From Pseudobacteriovorax sp. (GTDB lineage: Bacteria > Bdellovibrionota_B > Oligoflexia > Oligoflexales > Oligoflexaceae), in contig JABSRP010000026.1 of assembly GCA_013215145.1 (NCBI GenBank), positions 1 to 64,000 of the forward strand: a stretch of 64,000 nucleotides of DNA, read 5' to 3'. Shown in pieces: positions 52,346-60,538 of this stretch. Numbering within the stretch: the first letter of the stretch is position 1; each line of letters starts with the position of its first letter. The position numbers and the translations under genes were made by a program. The notes under the pieces were generated by a model. The model was not told the origin of the DNA. It did not search any database and saw nothing but the letters and a program-made list of their open reading frames with translations.

Positions 52346-53968
52346 GTGCAGAGAAAAAACGCCGCTGTCACACTCGAGACACTATACAAAATTTTTACGA
52401 TTCCTGAGTCTGAAGACAGCACGCTTGCCAAGATTGAAAAAGAAATTTCGCAAAACGTGCGCGGCTTTCTTAAGGCTCACATCGTTTCGTCGGATACTCT
52501 TCCGGTAAACTTAGAAAAGGAATTTGCCGACTTTAAAATCCCGGATGATCCCGTATATGTCTCTCAGCAGGCTGACTTTTTACTATCGAAAGTCGTTTCT
52601 CAAAGCGTGCATACAGCGTCCCCTCGATTTGTTGGTCATATGACTTCGGCTCTACCTTATTTTATGTTGCCCCTAGCCAAAATGATGATCGCTTTAAATC
52701 AGAATTTGGTCAAAATCGAAACATCAAAAGCGTTCACACCGCTAGAGCGCCAAGTACTAGGCATGCTTCATGAGCTTGTCTATCGAAAGAGCGCTAGTTT
52801 TTACCAACGCAACCTTCAGAATCAGGAAGTGAGTCTTGGGTCGTTTTGCTCCAATGGAACCATCGCTAATATAACATCTCTCTGGGTCGCCCTTAACCGA
52901 CTGCTGCCCAAATCTAAAGGTTTTGCTGGTGTTGGTGAAGAAGGGCTGTTCGCCGCCGTAGATTATTGGGGCTACAAAAGTTTAGCTATACTGGTCTCAA
53001 AACGCGGCCATTACTCCTTGCAAAAAGCCGCCAACCTACTAGGTATCGGCAAACGCAACTTGATCGCTATACCTACAGACCAAAATAACAAAATCAAAAT
53101 GGATAAGCTCAAGCAGAAGATTATCGAACTAAGGCAGAAAAAAGTCGGAATCGTCGCTATGGTTGGTATTGCTGGCACTACCGAAACTGGCAACGTTGAT
53201 CCCTTAAAGGATATGGCAGAGGTAGCAAAAGAGTATGGGATTCATTTTCATGTGGATGCCGCGTGGGGAGGACCAACCCTTTTTTCCAACAAGTATAGAA
53301 AGATGTTAGCAGGCATCGAGGAGGCTGATTCTGTCACTTTCGATGCTCATAAGCAATTATATGTCCCCATGGGCGCTGGTTTTGCCCTTTTCAAAGACCA
53401 ACATGCTTTAAGCACTATTGAGCATACTGCAGAATATATTATTCGCAAAGGGTCGAGAGATTTAGGACGTAGAAGTTTAGAAGGCTCGAGACCAGGTATG
53501 GCCATGTTAGTCCATTCGGGCTTTCGCATCATAGGTCGTCGTGGTTATGAAATGCTGATTGATATGGGAATCGAAAAGGCCAAGCTTTTTGCTCGCATGA
53601 TTCTTGAATCGCCTGATTTTGAGTTAGTATCTGAGCCCGAGTTAAACATACTCACCTATCGCTTCCTACCGGCAGATGCGGCGCCTTACCTACGAAATGG
53701 CGATAAAAGGAACGTGACTGAAGCCAACGAAAGGCTGAATAGTCTCACGGTTGCCATTCAGAAAGAGCAGCGCGATAAAGGGAAAACATTCGTCTCAAGA
53801 ACAGCATTGCAGATGGATAAATATCATGGACAGACCATCAACGTCTTTCGCGTGGTCTTGGCTAACCCTCTCACCCAGGAAAAGCATCTCATCGAGATCA
53901 TGGAAGAGCAAAGGCGGATCGCAGCTCGGATTATGATGGAAGATAAGTCGTGGAAAACAGGGACCTAA
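52346..53968 (+). CDS. panP: PLP-dependent decarboxylase, PanP-like aspartate 1-decarboxylase
   Basis: A 540-residue group II PLP decarboxylase. The cofactor Lys is in SVTFDAHKQLYVPMGAG; the substrate loop GIAGTTETGNVDPL and HFHVDAAWGGPTL (Asp for the pyridine nitrogen) are intact. The N-terminal SPRFVGHMTSALPYFMLPLA and GSFCSNGTIANITSLWVALN fit the TIGR03799 group, which in Vibrio makes beta-alanine from aspartate (PanP) in place of PanD. Glutamate decarboxylase is the main alternative. I start at the GTG at 52346, which has GGTGGAAG upstream; the frame continues to 52235. Beta-alanine would feed pantothenate, linking it to the CoaX fusion. Confidence 0.8.
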   Translation: MQRKNAAVTLETLYKIFTIPESEDSTLAKIEKEISQNVRGFLKAHIVSSDTLPVNLEKEFADFKIPDDPVYVSQQADFLLSKVVSQSVHTASPRFVGHMTSALPYFMLPLAKMMIALNQNLVKIETSKAFTPLERQVLGMLHELVYRKSASFYQRNLQNQEVSLGSFCSNGTIANITSLWVALNRLLPKSKGFAGVGEEGLFAAVDYWGYKSLAILVSKRGHYSLQKAANLLGIGKRNLIAIPTDQNNKIKMDKLKQKIIELRQKKVGIVAMVGIAGTTETGNVDPLKDMAEVAKEYGIHFHVDAAWGGPTLFSNKYRKMLAGIEEADSVTFDAHKQLYVPMGAGFALFKDQHALSTIEHTAEYIIRKGSRDLGRRSLEGSRPGMAMLVHSGFRIIGRRGYEMLIDMGIEKAKLFARMILESPDFELVSEPELNILTYRFLPADAAPYLRNGDKRNVTEANERLNSLTVAIQKEQRDKGKTFVSRTALQMDKYHGQTINVFRVVLANPLTQEKHLIEIMEEQRRIAARIMMEDKSWKTGT

Positions 53969-53995
53969 AAGGCCCTTCAATGGGTCCATTTTTTT
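53961..53995 (+). terminator. Rho-independent terminator after the PanP-like gene
   Basis: GGACC 53961-53965 pairs with GGTCC 53983-53987, followed by a run of seven T (53989-53995). The loop can form an inner GGCCC/GGGTC-type stem. The 5' arm overlaps the stop codon region of the gene. Confidence 0.65.
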
Positions 53996-54295
53996 CTGCA
54001 ATAAAATATCTTTTCCTTCATCTTAATAGCATGGGGATGTCTTCGCATTACCCCCGTTAAAATCGCTTATAACCTTTTAAACTCAAGTGCAGGGTTTTGG
54101 TGCACTCCTGCACATCAATTTGATAGATGGCTCCCTTTTATCATCACTGTAGCTCAACAAAAAAGCTACTTACCGGCGTGATTTCAGGGATATACAGGGA
54201 TGAACTAGATGACATTAAGTGGCACACAATCTGCTTATCTGAGAGCAGGTTACGATTTTGACTCTCTCACTTTGAAATAAGGTTTTTAAACATAT
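53996..54295. other. 300-bp intergenic region without a gene
   Basis: No ORF, tRNA-like fold or repeat is evident. The stretch is AT-rich and presumably carries the promoter for the envelope gene at 54296, but I cannot point to convincing -35/-10 boxes. A short ATCTGAGAGCAGGTTACGAT stretch near 54237 has no clear partner. Confidence 0.4.
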
Positions 54296-55147
54296 ATGAA
54301 AATTCTATCCTACTTAGCTGTTATTCTACTCGGACTTTCAACAATCAAGGCCGTTGCGTTTGATGCCAAAATACAAAAAGTTGATAGAGCAAAAAATCGT
54401 ATTTTACTTTCCGCAGAGTCGCAATACTTGGAAACTGTTGCCGCGGACGATGAGTATTGGGCCATGGATAGCGATCAAAGAGAAACGCTCATCAAGGTTC
54501 TTCGTGTATTGGACAAAAATCGATTTCTAGCCGAGTGCACGTCTCCAGAACAATGTCAGAGCTTTTCCTTAGAGACGATCAATCTAAGGAGTCTCGAGAC
54601 TCCGGAAACTGAAGCCACCTTTGCGGAGATTAAGACGTCTGACAAGCCTGTTTTCACGTCACATATATCAGGGACGGAATACTCTCATTCTCTGGCGGGA
54701 GTGAAAGACTATATTGACCAAGAAGTCGACCAGCAGTCACCCAAGGGGTCAGCCTTTATAAAGCGTTATGATTCCATCAAAAGCAGAGAAAAACTGGCTA
54801 GCACCTTATCCACGCCGTTTTATGGCCTTGGTATTTTAGGAGGTGCTATTGTTCTTCTCGCTATCCCAGAAGATGATGACGAGGATCGCGATCCTCTCAC
54901 CAAGACTCAGAAACGTCATGTCACTCAATTGCTCGGTTGGTCGCTTGGTTCACTGCTGACAGGTTTTATTATAGACTCGTCTTTGTCGCCAAAGAAAACA
55001 GACATTAATGCTCTTATCGAAGATGCCAAAGTAGGCTATCGCAACGTTCGCATCAAACCCAAAAGCTCTATCAATTTTGCTCTAAGCCCCACGATTAGTC
55101 CTGATGGCGAGGGGGCGGTTAATTTGGGGTTGAGTTGGAGGTTTTAA
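54296..55147 (+). CDS. Exported protein with outer-membrane-like C-terminus, unknown
   Basis: A 283-residue protein with a signal peptide (to about 21) and a periplasmic N-terminal domain (about 22-170, with two Cys). A hydrophobic helix (FYGLGILGGAIVLLAI) follows, then an acidic loop, a second hydrophobic stretch (LLGWSLGSLLTGFII), and a final beta-like segment ending in Leu-Ser-Trp-Arg-Phe. A terminal Phe preceded by alternating residues is typical of outer-membrane strands recognised by BamA. No family is recognised. A decayed copy of its last codons appears near 57276-57308. It is 34 bp upstream of the DUF6090-like gene. Confidence 0.65.
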   Translation: MKILSYLAVILLGLSTIKAVAFDAKIQKVDRAKNRILLSAESQYLETVAADDEYWAMDSDQRETLIKVLRVLDKNRFLAECTSPEQCQSFSLETINLRSLETPETEATFAEIKTSDKPVFTSHISGTEYSHSLAGVKDYIDQEVDQQSPKGSAFIKRYDSIKSREKLASTLSTPFYGLGILGGAIVLLAIPEDDDEDRDPLTKTQKRHVTQLLGWSLGSLLTGFIIDSSLSPKKTDINALIEDAKVGYRNVRIKPKSSINFALSPTISPDGEGAVNLGLSWRF

Positions 55148-55181
55148 CTGCGGTGACCGAATAAGAAGGGATATCCTAATC

Positions 55182-55808
55182 ATGTTCCAGATTGCTAAAA
55201 GGTTTCTTGGACAAACAAGTCTACCGATATGGCAGGTTTTCCTTATGGAGTTTTGCCTAATCGTAGTCTCGATTCTTATTGCCTTCAGTTTGCAAAATTG
55301 GAATCAGGATTTACAAAAAAAACAGGAGCTTAAAAACCTTCTAGTTGTCCTGCAGAACGAACTTGAAACCAACTTAGCCCAGCTAAAAAGTGATGAAGTC
55401 ATTCGGCGTCGAGTCTACACGAATATAGAAAGTTTGATATCACAACCTGAGGAGATAGAAGGGCTACGGGGTAGAGAAATACTATTGAAGATGACTTCGC
55501 CGACCCTAGGTCTTACTACTGTAGAAACGACTGCATGGGAGATTGCCAAAGACAGGCAGATCCTGACTAACCTCTCTTTTGAAAACCTACGGCCGATTAA
55601 GCGAGCATATAAGGTTCAAAATTTCATCGACCACGACTCAAATCAAGAAATTCTAGAGCATATTAGTAAAAGCTTTTACAATTCAGAGAGATTTGATATT
55701 GAGCTATTGCAGCTCAAGGATTTTTACGACGAGTACTTTACCCGAGTTGAGTATGTCCAGAAAATGATAGAGTTTGCGATTGAGGAAATAGAGACATTAA
55801 ACCCTTGA
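55182..55808 (+). CDS. DUF6090-like membrane protein
   Basis: A 208-residue protein with one transmembrane helix near the N-terminus (VFLMEFCLIVVSILIAFSLQ) followed by NWNQDLQKKQELKNLLVVLQ, the pattern of the DUF6090 family, most common in Bacteroidetes-like marine bacteria. The remaining 150 residues are helical and charged. No function is known for the family. It may be co-transcribed with the exported protein 34 bp upstream. Confidence 0.7.
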   Translation: MFQIAKRFLGQTSLPIWQVFLMEFCLIVVSILIAFSLQNWNQDLQKKQELKNLLVVLQNELETNLAQLKSDEVIRRRVYTNIESLISQPEEIEGLRGREILLKMTSPTLGLTTVETTAWEIAKDRQILTNLSFENLRPIKRAYKVQNFIDHDSNQEILEHISKSFYNSERFDIELLQLKDFYDEYFTRVEYVQKMIEFAIEEIETLNP

Positions 55809-55884
55809 GCCATAGTTCTGAAGTTGTAAAACAGTATCTCGCTTCCTCCCTAAACCAAAGAACCTATAAATACTCAGATTCAAT

Positions 55885-56658
55885 CTAGCTACTGTTAGTA
55901 ATCTTTTTACAGACATAAACCATTTTATCCCCTTCAGCATCAATAGGGTCCTTGTCAAAGGTTCCATAGATATCTTCGATAGCAAATCCACACGATGACA
56001 ATAAGAGCTCCATCTCAACAGGGAATGTAAGTTTAAGAGTGACGTCACCAGTTTCCGTTTTCTCATATTTGCCATCGACGTAATAATCTCTTTTAACGTC
56101 ATACTTTACAAGCTGGTTCATGGCGTCATATTTTGTTTTGTAATAGACTTTCGTCCTTAGACTGTTAGTGATCTGTGCTTGTTTAACTAAGGAAAAATCT
56201 GATTCCTCTCTTTCTTGCAGGGATTGCTTTGGAGGTCGTGTATCGAATATCAACAGTCCATCTTTTTCAAGATGATTATATACACAGCTAAAAAAGCGCT
56301 TTTGATCCATTGTATTTAAGAGGAACATAAAGGCATTGCCTGTTAGGTAAGCCAATGGAAAGGAATCATTAATTTTAAAGTCTCTCATATCCATTAAATG
56401 GTATTTGCACGCACTAGCAAATTTCTTTTTCTTTGCTACTGCCAATGATTCTTCATCAAGATCGATACCTGTTATCGTTACGGCATTCTCGGCTAGCCAA
56501 TCGGAAACAATTCCAGTACCACAGGCAATATCGAGTGCTTTATTTCCGACTAGCGAGGCCTTCTCTAGCAAGAACCTTCTTTCTGGATCATATTCACCAT
56601 CATATTCCCTATCATAAAGATCTTCCTCATCTATATCGGATAAATTCCCTTCAGTCAT
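55885..56658 (-). CDS. SAM-dependent class I methyltransferase
   Basis: A 257-residue Rossmann-fold methyltransferase. Motif I is ALDIACGTGIVSDWLAE, motif II ITGIDLDEESLAVAKKK, and the post-II DMRDFKINDSFPLAYLTGNA and DGLLIFDTRPP match the methyltransferase-25/11 group. The second half (YYKTKYDAMNQLVKYDVKRD, VTLKLTFPVEMELLLSSCGF) is a beta-rich substrate lobe as in small-molecule methyltransferases. The substrate is unknown. It is convergent with the DUF6090-like gene and divergent from the 53-codon gene. Confidence 0.83.
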   Translation of the reverse strand: MTEGNLSDIDEEDLYDREYDGEYDPERRFLLEKASLVGNKALDIACGTGIVSDWLAENAVTITGIDLDEESLAVAKKKKFASACKYHLMDMRDFKINDSFPLAYLTGNAFMFLLNTMDQKRFFSCVYNHLEKDGLLIFDTRPPKQSLQEREESDFSLVKQAQITNSLRTKVYYKTKYDAMNQLVKYDVKRDYYVDGKYEKTETGDVTLKLTFPVEMELLLSSCGFAIEDIYGTFDKDPIDAEGDKMVYVCKKITNSS

Positions 56659-56898
56659 GTCTATTCCTCGGTAAATGATTCATCATCCTTCATTAACTAA
56701 CTAGTCAAAAAAAATAGAATCATGTTCAAAAAACTATCTAATTTCACAACCTTAAGACTAGGTTTGAAGATAAAAGGATCTCAACATTATCGCAATCTGC
56801 CTCATAGAGATCAGCCTTCAAACCACTACCATACCATCTATCGACTGGTATTGCGGGACTTATCTTTAATGACGTAATATATGTGCAATATATTTTGC

Positions 56899-56912
56899 TG
56901 AGACGCGTCTCA
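56899..56912. promoter_or_regulatory. 14-bp perfect palindrome before the 53-codon gene
   Basis: TGAGACGCGTCTCA is a perfect palindrome lying between a TATATT box (56889-56894) and the AAGGAG ribosome site of the small gene at 56933. In this place it could be an operator that blocks transcription or a hairpin in the leader. An AATATAT...AATATAT direct repeat precedes it. Confidence 0.5.
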
Positions 56913-56932
56913 TAGTTGAAGGAGTTTTCGAG

Positions 56933-57094
56933 ATGAGAAAAATTAAACTGTCAAAGCAGGATGTTTCTAGACTAATTGATATCATACGGACAATAGAAAC
57001 GGATCATATCAAGCATCTAGTCCGTATTTCAGGGAAGAGAAGAAGGCGTCAATGGGCCGAAGATGTTTTTGTTTTTTTGAATTTTGATCGGTAG
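56933..57094 (+). CDS. Small basic protein, 53 residues, unknown
   Basis: An ATG with AAGGAG 8 bases upstream opens 53 codons ending in TAG at 57092-57094. The product begins MRKIKLSKQDVSRLIDIIRT, has an amphipathic helix with hydrophobic Ile/Leu spacing, then a very basic GKRRRRQW patch and a hydrophobic VFVFLNF end. It resembles no family I know; a DNA- or RNA-binding small regulator is possible. The strong ribosome site, AT-rich promoter-like DNA and 14-bp palindrome upstream support a real gene. Confidence 0.55.
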   Translation: MRKIKLSKQDVSRLIDIIRTIETDHIKHLVRISGKRRRRQWAEDVFVFLNFDR

Positions 57095-57275
57095 TGACGT
57101 TGATTTTCGAGCATCGTTGATTTTAGGATCAACTTGAATAACGCTGACTAGTGCCAGTAAAGTTATTCCTTCTGGTTTAAGTATTAAGTTTTCCGAATGG
57201 CAACAGGCTTATATGTGATCATCCATACATTTCGGTTTGATTGATCGTCAACGTATCCCATAGCAAATTCTACCG

Positions 57276-57308
57276 AGCTACTATTGGGGGTTGAGTTGGA
57301 CCTTTTAG
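57276..57308 (+). pseudogene. Decayed C-terminal end of an outer-membrane-like gene
   Basis: The bases at 57288-57305 closely match the last codons of the exported protein gene at 54296-55147: the 14-base GGGGTTGAGTTGGA is shared, followed by TTTTA and a stop. In frame this encodes S-Y-Y-W-G-L-S-W-T-F then TAG, with an in-frame stop 15 bases upstream. It looks like the leftover 3' end of a duplicated paralogue. The match is short and chance cannot be excluded. Confidence 0.3.
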
Positions 57309-57314
57309 AAAGGA

Positions 57315-57719
57315 CTATTCCGCTTCGTCGGTATCAGGTTGACTCTGCTTCCAGGACATAAAGGCATCCAGATCCCCTTTAACGGCATTGAGGACGAATA
57401 CGAGGACAGTGGCATCGTCAATAAACCCTTTTAAGGGAATAAAATCTGGGATGACATCCAAGGGGTTTAGAAAGTAGACTAAGGCCATCGTAACAAACAG
57501 GATCGACTGCCAAGGCACATTTCTGTAGTCTCCTTTGACGTAAGCCCGGATCATTGAGATCCCATTTTTGGTGTCTTTTTTGATTTCGTCGATTTTTGGA
57601 GACTCAGTTTGGCTCATTTTTTGCTGGATTTTCTGCAGAAAGCTGAGCGTACTGTCTTTATTGTTTAAGATTTTTTGGGCTGGCTCTTTAAGTTTGCTAA
57701 GAATATCAGGGATGTTCAT
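57315..57719 (-). CDS. YkvA/DUF1232 family membrane protein
   Basis: A 134-residue protein whose C-terminal half carries the DUF1232 signature: WQSILFVTMALVYFLNPLDV, then IPDFIPLKGFIDDATVLVFV. This is a membrane hairpin with conserved Asp residues. The N-terminal half is a charged helix. The family is widespread and without a known function. I use the ATG at 57719; a longer frame to 57782 adds residues atypical for the family. The promoter region is shared with the divergent BI-1 gene. Confidence 0.82.
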   Translation of the reverse strand: MNIPDILSKLKEPAQKILNNKDSTLSFLQKIQQKMSQTESPKIDEIKKDTKNGISMIRAYVKGDYRNVPWQSILFVTMALVYFLNPLDVIPDFIPLKGFIDDATVLVFVLNAVKGDLDAFMSWKQSQPDTDEAE

Positions 57720-57849
57720 AGTTATCCATATGGGAGCGAACAAAAGTTTCAAATATGACGGACAATGGTTGTCTGTCATCAAAGTTTACAGTAAACCAGA
57801 TTCTACTCAAAAAAACGACTACTACACGAATTATTAAAAAGGAGTCATC

Positions 57850-58536
57850 ATGAACACGTACTCGAGTCCAGTGGCTCACTCATCAGCCGCGGATAGGGCT
57901 TCTTTTATCCGAAAAACCTACTTTCACGTTATGCTTGCGATTCTTGCCTTCACAGGCATCGAAGTGTTTTTGTTTCAATCTGGTCTAGCACCTGTCATAG
58001 CTTCGGCGATCATGTCGGTTAGCTGGTTGCTGGTCATTGTTGGTATCATGCTATGCAGCTGGATCGCCACGCGATTGGCATCATCGGCAAAGTCTGCAGC
58101 CGTCCAATACGCTGGACTTGGACTATTGGTATTTGCTTATGCCATCATGTTTGTGCCCTTGCTTTATATCGTAGAGCAGACGAGTGGCGGAGGAACCATT
58201 GAGAGCGCAGCCATTGCGACACTCGCTGGTACTGCTGGCCTGACAGCCATTGTCTTTGCGACAGGGGCAGATTTTTCTTGGTTGGGAAAATTCCTTGCTA
58301 TAGGCGCTATTGGTATCCTTGCCCTCATAGTTTGTAGTGTTCTTTTCGGATTTTCCTTGGGTGTTTTGTTTTCTGTAGGTATGATTGTATTTACATGCGC
58401 AGCGATATTGTACGATACAAGCAACATCCTTCACCACTACAGTGAAGACCAGTATGTTGCAGCTGCTTTGCAGCTCTTTGCATCGGTGGCAATGCTGTTC
58501 TGGTATGTACTTAGTTTTTTGAATTCGAGAGACTAG
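57850..58536 (+). CDS. Bax inhibitor-1/YccA family membrane protein
   Basis: A 228-residue integral membrane protein with seven hydrophobic segments, of the Bax inhibitor-1 (TMBIM) family. After a short cytoplasmic start come RASFIRKTYFHVMLAILAF, the central GAAG-like FATGADFSWLGKFLAIGAIG and the C-terminal LYDTSNILHHYSEDQYVAAA with its conserved Asp. Bacterial members such as BsYetJ are pH-gated calcium leak channels, and YccA inhibits FtsH; either role is possible. AAAGGAG precedes the ATG, and a strong terminator follows. Confidence 0.92.
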   Translation: MNTYSSPVAHSSAADRASFIRKTYFHVMLAILAFTGIEVFLFQSGLAPVIASAIMSVSWLLVIVGIMLCSWIATRLASSAKSAAVQYAGLGLLVFAYAIMFVPLLYIVEQTSGGGTIESAAIATLAGTAGLTAIVFATGADFSWLGKFLAIGAIGILALIVCSVLFGFSLGVLFSVGMIVFTCAAILYDTSNILHHYSEDQYVAAALQLFASVAMLFWYVLSFLNSRD

Positions 58537-58566
58537 GCCCTATCCGTGATAGTGTTTTTATCGAGG

Positions 58567-58598
58567 CCGTCAGCAAAACTTGCTGACGGTATTTTTTT
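58567..58598 (+). terminator. Strong rho-independent terminator after the BI-1 gene
   Basis: CCGTCAGCAA 58567-58576 and TTGCTGACGG 58580-58589 form a perfect 10-bp stem with a 3-base loop, followed by TATTTTTTT. It separates the BI-1 gene from the convergent QueA-like gene. Confidence 0.92.
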
Positions 58599-58609
58599 GT
58601 CTAGTTGCC

Positions 58610-59698
58610 TCAAATAATCAGCATCGCATCGCCATACTCGTGCCATAGAAACCCCTCTTTTCTAGCCAAATCGAAAGCTTGATAAAGCAGCTCATCAGTC
58701 ACAAATGCCTGCAAGAGTTTCCAATGACTTGATCCTGGCTCGTGCATACCTGTCAGGATTCCTCCAACGGTTCGCAGTTTATGATTAGGATCAATGATAA
58801 GGTCGGTACGACCCTCTCGTTGTTGTTCGCTTTTTGCTGATTCAATAGCGCGGGTCACACCAGTCCCTATGGCAATGACGTTTCCTCCTGACCGACTAGC
58901 GTTTGCCATTTTGTCGTAAACTTCAGATGGAATGTGATAAAACTCCGGACGAGGCAGCAATTGATTCAAAGCTTCTGAGCCGGTATCCGAGACGCCAGTA
59001 CTGTGAGTGATAAAGGACAGCTTTGCGGTTTCCTGAATCCGTCTCTTCAAATCAGCTGTAAAATGAAACCCGCTAGATGGGGCCTCGAGGGAAACAGGCA
59101 TACTGGCAAACGGTGTTTGGACATCCCAAAGATCCAATTCCGTTTCATGGTAGGAATACTGAATGGGCTTTCCATAACGATATATGACAGTGCTCAAAGA
59201 CTGACCGCCAGCTGGTATCAACTGGCAAACGAATCTTGCAGAGTGGACTAAGTCCACAGCCACAATACGAATCATTAGATCACGTCCGATACGGATAAGC
59301 GAGCCAGCCTGTAGAGGTGACGGCAACTGCCTCTCCTCGGTTGGTGTTTGCCAATCCAAATGATTCAGTGCGAATGCCTCCCATAGTTCAGAAAAAAAAC
59401 TTTGCGACTGCAAGGTAGGGTTTTCGGATAGCATGGGGGCCAGCAATCTAATCTCCACTTTGGTATGATCGCAAGTCATTCCGACAAAGGAGGCTGGAAT
59501 AGTGGCTGCATCGTTAGCGATAATCACATCATCTTTGCCTAGATAGAGCGGTAGACGATCAAGGCGACTAAGCTCAATCGTATTTTGTTCCTTTTTAAGA
59601 ACCATAAGTCTCGCATCTGGTCTGCGCCTGGAATTTGTCGCGGGCGGCAAGTGATGCTCTATCTTAGTTTTTGTAGCAAGGTCCGACCGAGTGTTCAT
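58610..59698 (-). CDS. QueA-like S-adenosylmethionine:tRNA ribosyltransferase-isomerase paralogue
   Basis: A 362-residue QueA-family protein. Family elements are DVIIANDAATIPASFVG, the YRYGKPIQYSY and LWDVQTPFASMPVSLEAPSSGFHF block, ITHSTGVSDTG, LPRPEFYHIP, VIAIGTGVTRAIESA, LTGMHEPGSSHWKLLQAF and HEYGDAMLII. QueA adds an epoxycyclopentane from SAM to preQ1 in tRNA. Several canonical motifs are altered (SSGFHF in place of SAGLHF), and it is paired with an SDR gene, so it is probably the QueA-like paralogue group rather than true QueA. The ATG at 59698 overlaps the SDR stop (ATGA) and has GGGAG upstream. Confidence 0.8.
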   Translation of the reverse strand: MNTRSDLATKTKIEHHLPPATNSRRRPDARLMVLKKEQNTIELSRLDRLPLYLGKDDVIIANDAATIPASFVGMTCDHTKVEIRLLAPMLSENPTLQSQSFFSELWEAFALNHLDWQTPTEERQLPSPLQAGSLIRIGRDLMIRIVAVDLVHSARFVCQLIPAGGQSLSTVIYRYGKPIQYSYHETELDLWDVQTPFASMPVSLEAPSSGFHFTADLKRRIQETAKLSFITHSTGVSDTGSEALNQLLPRPEFYHIPSEVYDKMANASRSGGNVIAIGTGVTRAIESAKSEQQREGRTDLIIDPNHKLRTVGGILTGMHEPGSSHWKLLQAFVTDELLYQAFDLARKEGFLWHEYGDAMLII

Positions 59699-60399
59699 AG
59701 CAGCTCCCTCCATTGCTGAGATCCGCATCGTATCTCTGGGAAGGCTTGTTGGCTCAGAAATCGCTCTAATTCATCTGCGACCTGTTCCGGACGCCTCAGC
59801 TGGGAGGTATCAGCATCGGGGATGGCAGCGCGATACATATCTGTCAGCATATCTCCTGGATCAACCGCTATAAACTTCAAAGACGTCCTCTTATGCTCCT
59901 GCTGGAATAAGCGGGTCATATGATCTAAAGCGGCTTTCGAGATACTGTATCCTCCCCAGGTTTCATAAGCAGAGACCGCAGCATCGCTTGAAATATTTAC
60001 CACCAAACCTTCAGGAGACTTTTCTAAAGTCGGCAACAGCGCTTTAATCAATCGAAATGGTCCCAGTACATTCGTAGTCCATAGCGCATTAAGATCTTCG
60101 CAGTCCGTATCTGCAAGTAAGCGTAATGGGGTGACTCCCAAATAGCCCGCATTGTTAATGAGAATATCGAGCCCACCCATATCATCAACCACCCTTGCGG
60201 CTAAGGGGTAGATACTGCGCTTTTCAGAGATATCAGATACGATCCCCCGAATGTTAGTACCTTCCAGAGCTGATGCTAATTGGCTGGCATCTCGCGCGGT
60301 AACGCTAACATCGGCACCCAGCTCGTCGTACCGTTTGGCAAGGGCCAATCCGAGACCACGGCTCCCACCAGTTATCAAGATTTTCTTTTTATGTTTCAT
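59695..60399 (-). CDS. Short-chain dehydrogenase/reductase
   Basis: A 234-residue classical SDR. The NAD(P)-binding motif is ITGGSRGLGLALAKRY, with INNAGYLG, and the catalytic Ser (NISSDAAVS), Tyr and Lys (YSISKAALDH) are all present. Arg in the TARDASQ strand end suggests NADPH preference. It reduces or oxidises an unknown carbonyl or alcohol. It is translationally coupled to the QueA-like gene and divergent from the XRE-cupin regulator 139 bp away. The three probably form one regulated module. Confidence 0.88.
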   Translation of the reverse strand: MKHKKKILITGGSRGLGLALAKRYDELGADVSVTARDASQLASALEGTNIRGIVSDISEKRSIYPLAARVVDDMGGLDILINNAGYLGVTPLRLLADTDCEDLNALWTTNVLGPFRLIKALLPTLEKSPEGLVVNISSDAAVSAYETWGGYSISKAALDHMTRLFQQEHKRTSLKFIAVDPGDMLTDMYRAAIPDADTSQLRRPEQVADELERFLSQQAFPEIRCGSQQWRELL

Positions 60400-60495
60400 T
60401 AGGTTATCTCCATTTTTGAATCATTTTTCTACTTTCGAAGCCTTCTTGGCTTCTCCAAGACTTTACGGTAGGCTGGAGTAGAGAGTCAGGTTTTC

Positions 60496-60509
60496 GCCAA
60501 TATATTGGC
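60496..60509. promoter_or_regulatory. 14-bp perfect palindrome, probable operator
   Basis: GCCAATATATTGGC is perfectly palindromic and sits 30 bp before the XRE-cupin ATG, within the 139-bp divergent region. A second inverted repeat, GAAGCC/GGCTTC at 60437-60453, lies nearer to the SDR gene. The place and symmetry fit a dimeric helix-turn-helix regulator binding its own and the SDR/QueA-like promoters (inference). Confidence 0.65.
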
Positions 60510-60538
60510 AGAATGCTAATTTTAGGACAGGAGTTTTC

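Noticed and set aside
54296-57308. Possible mobile or horizontally acquired island, because of unknown genes, AT-rich gaps and a gene relic
   Set aside because: No integrase, transposase, tRNA site or flanking direct repeats are visible, and codon use looks like its neighbours by eye.
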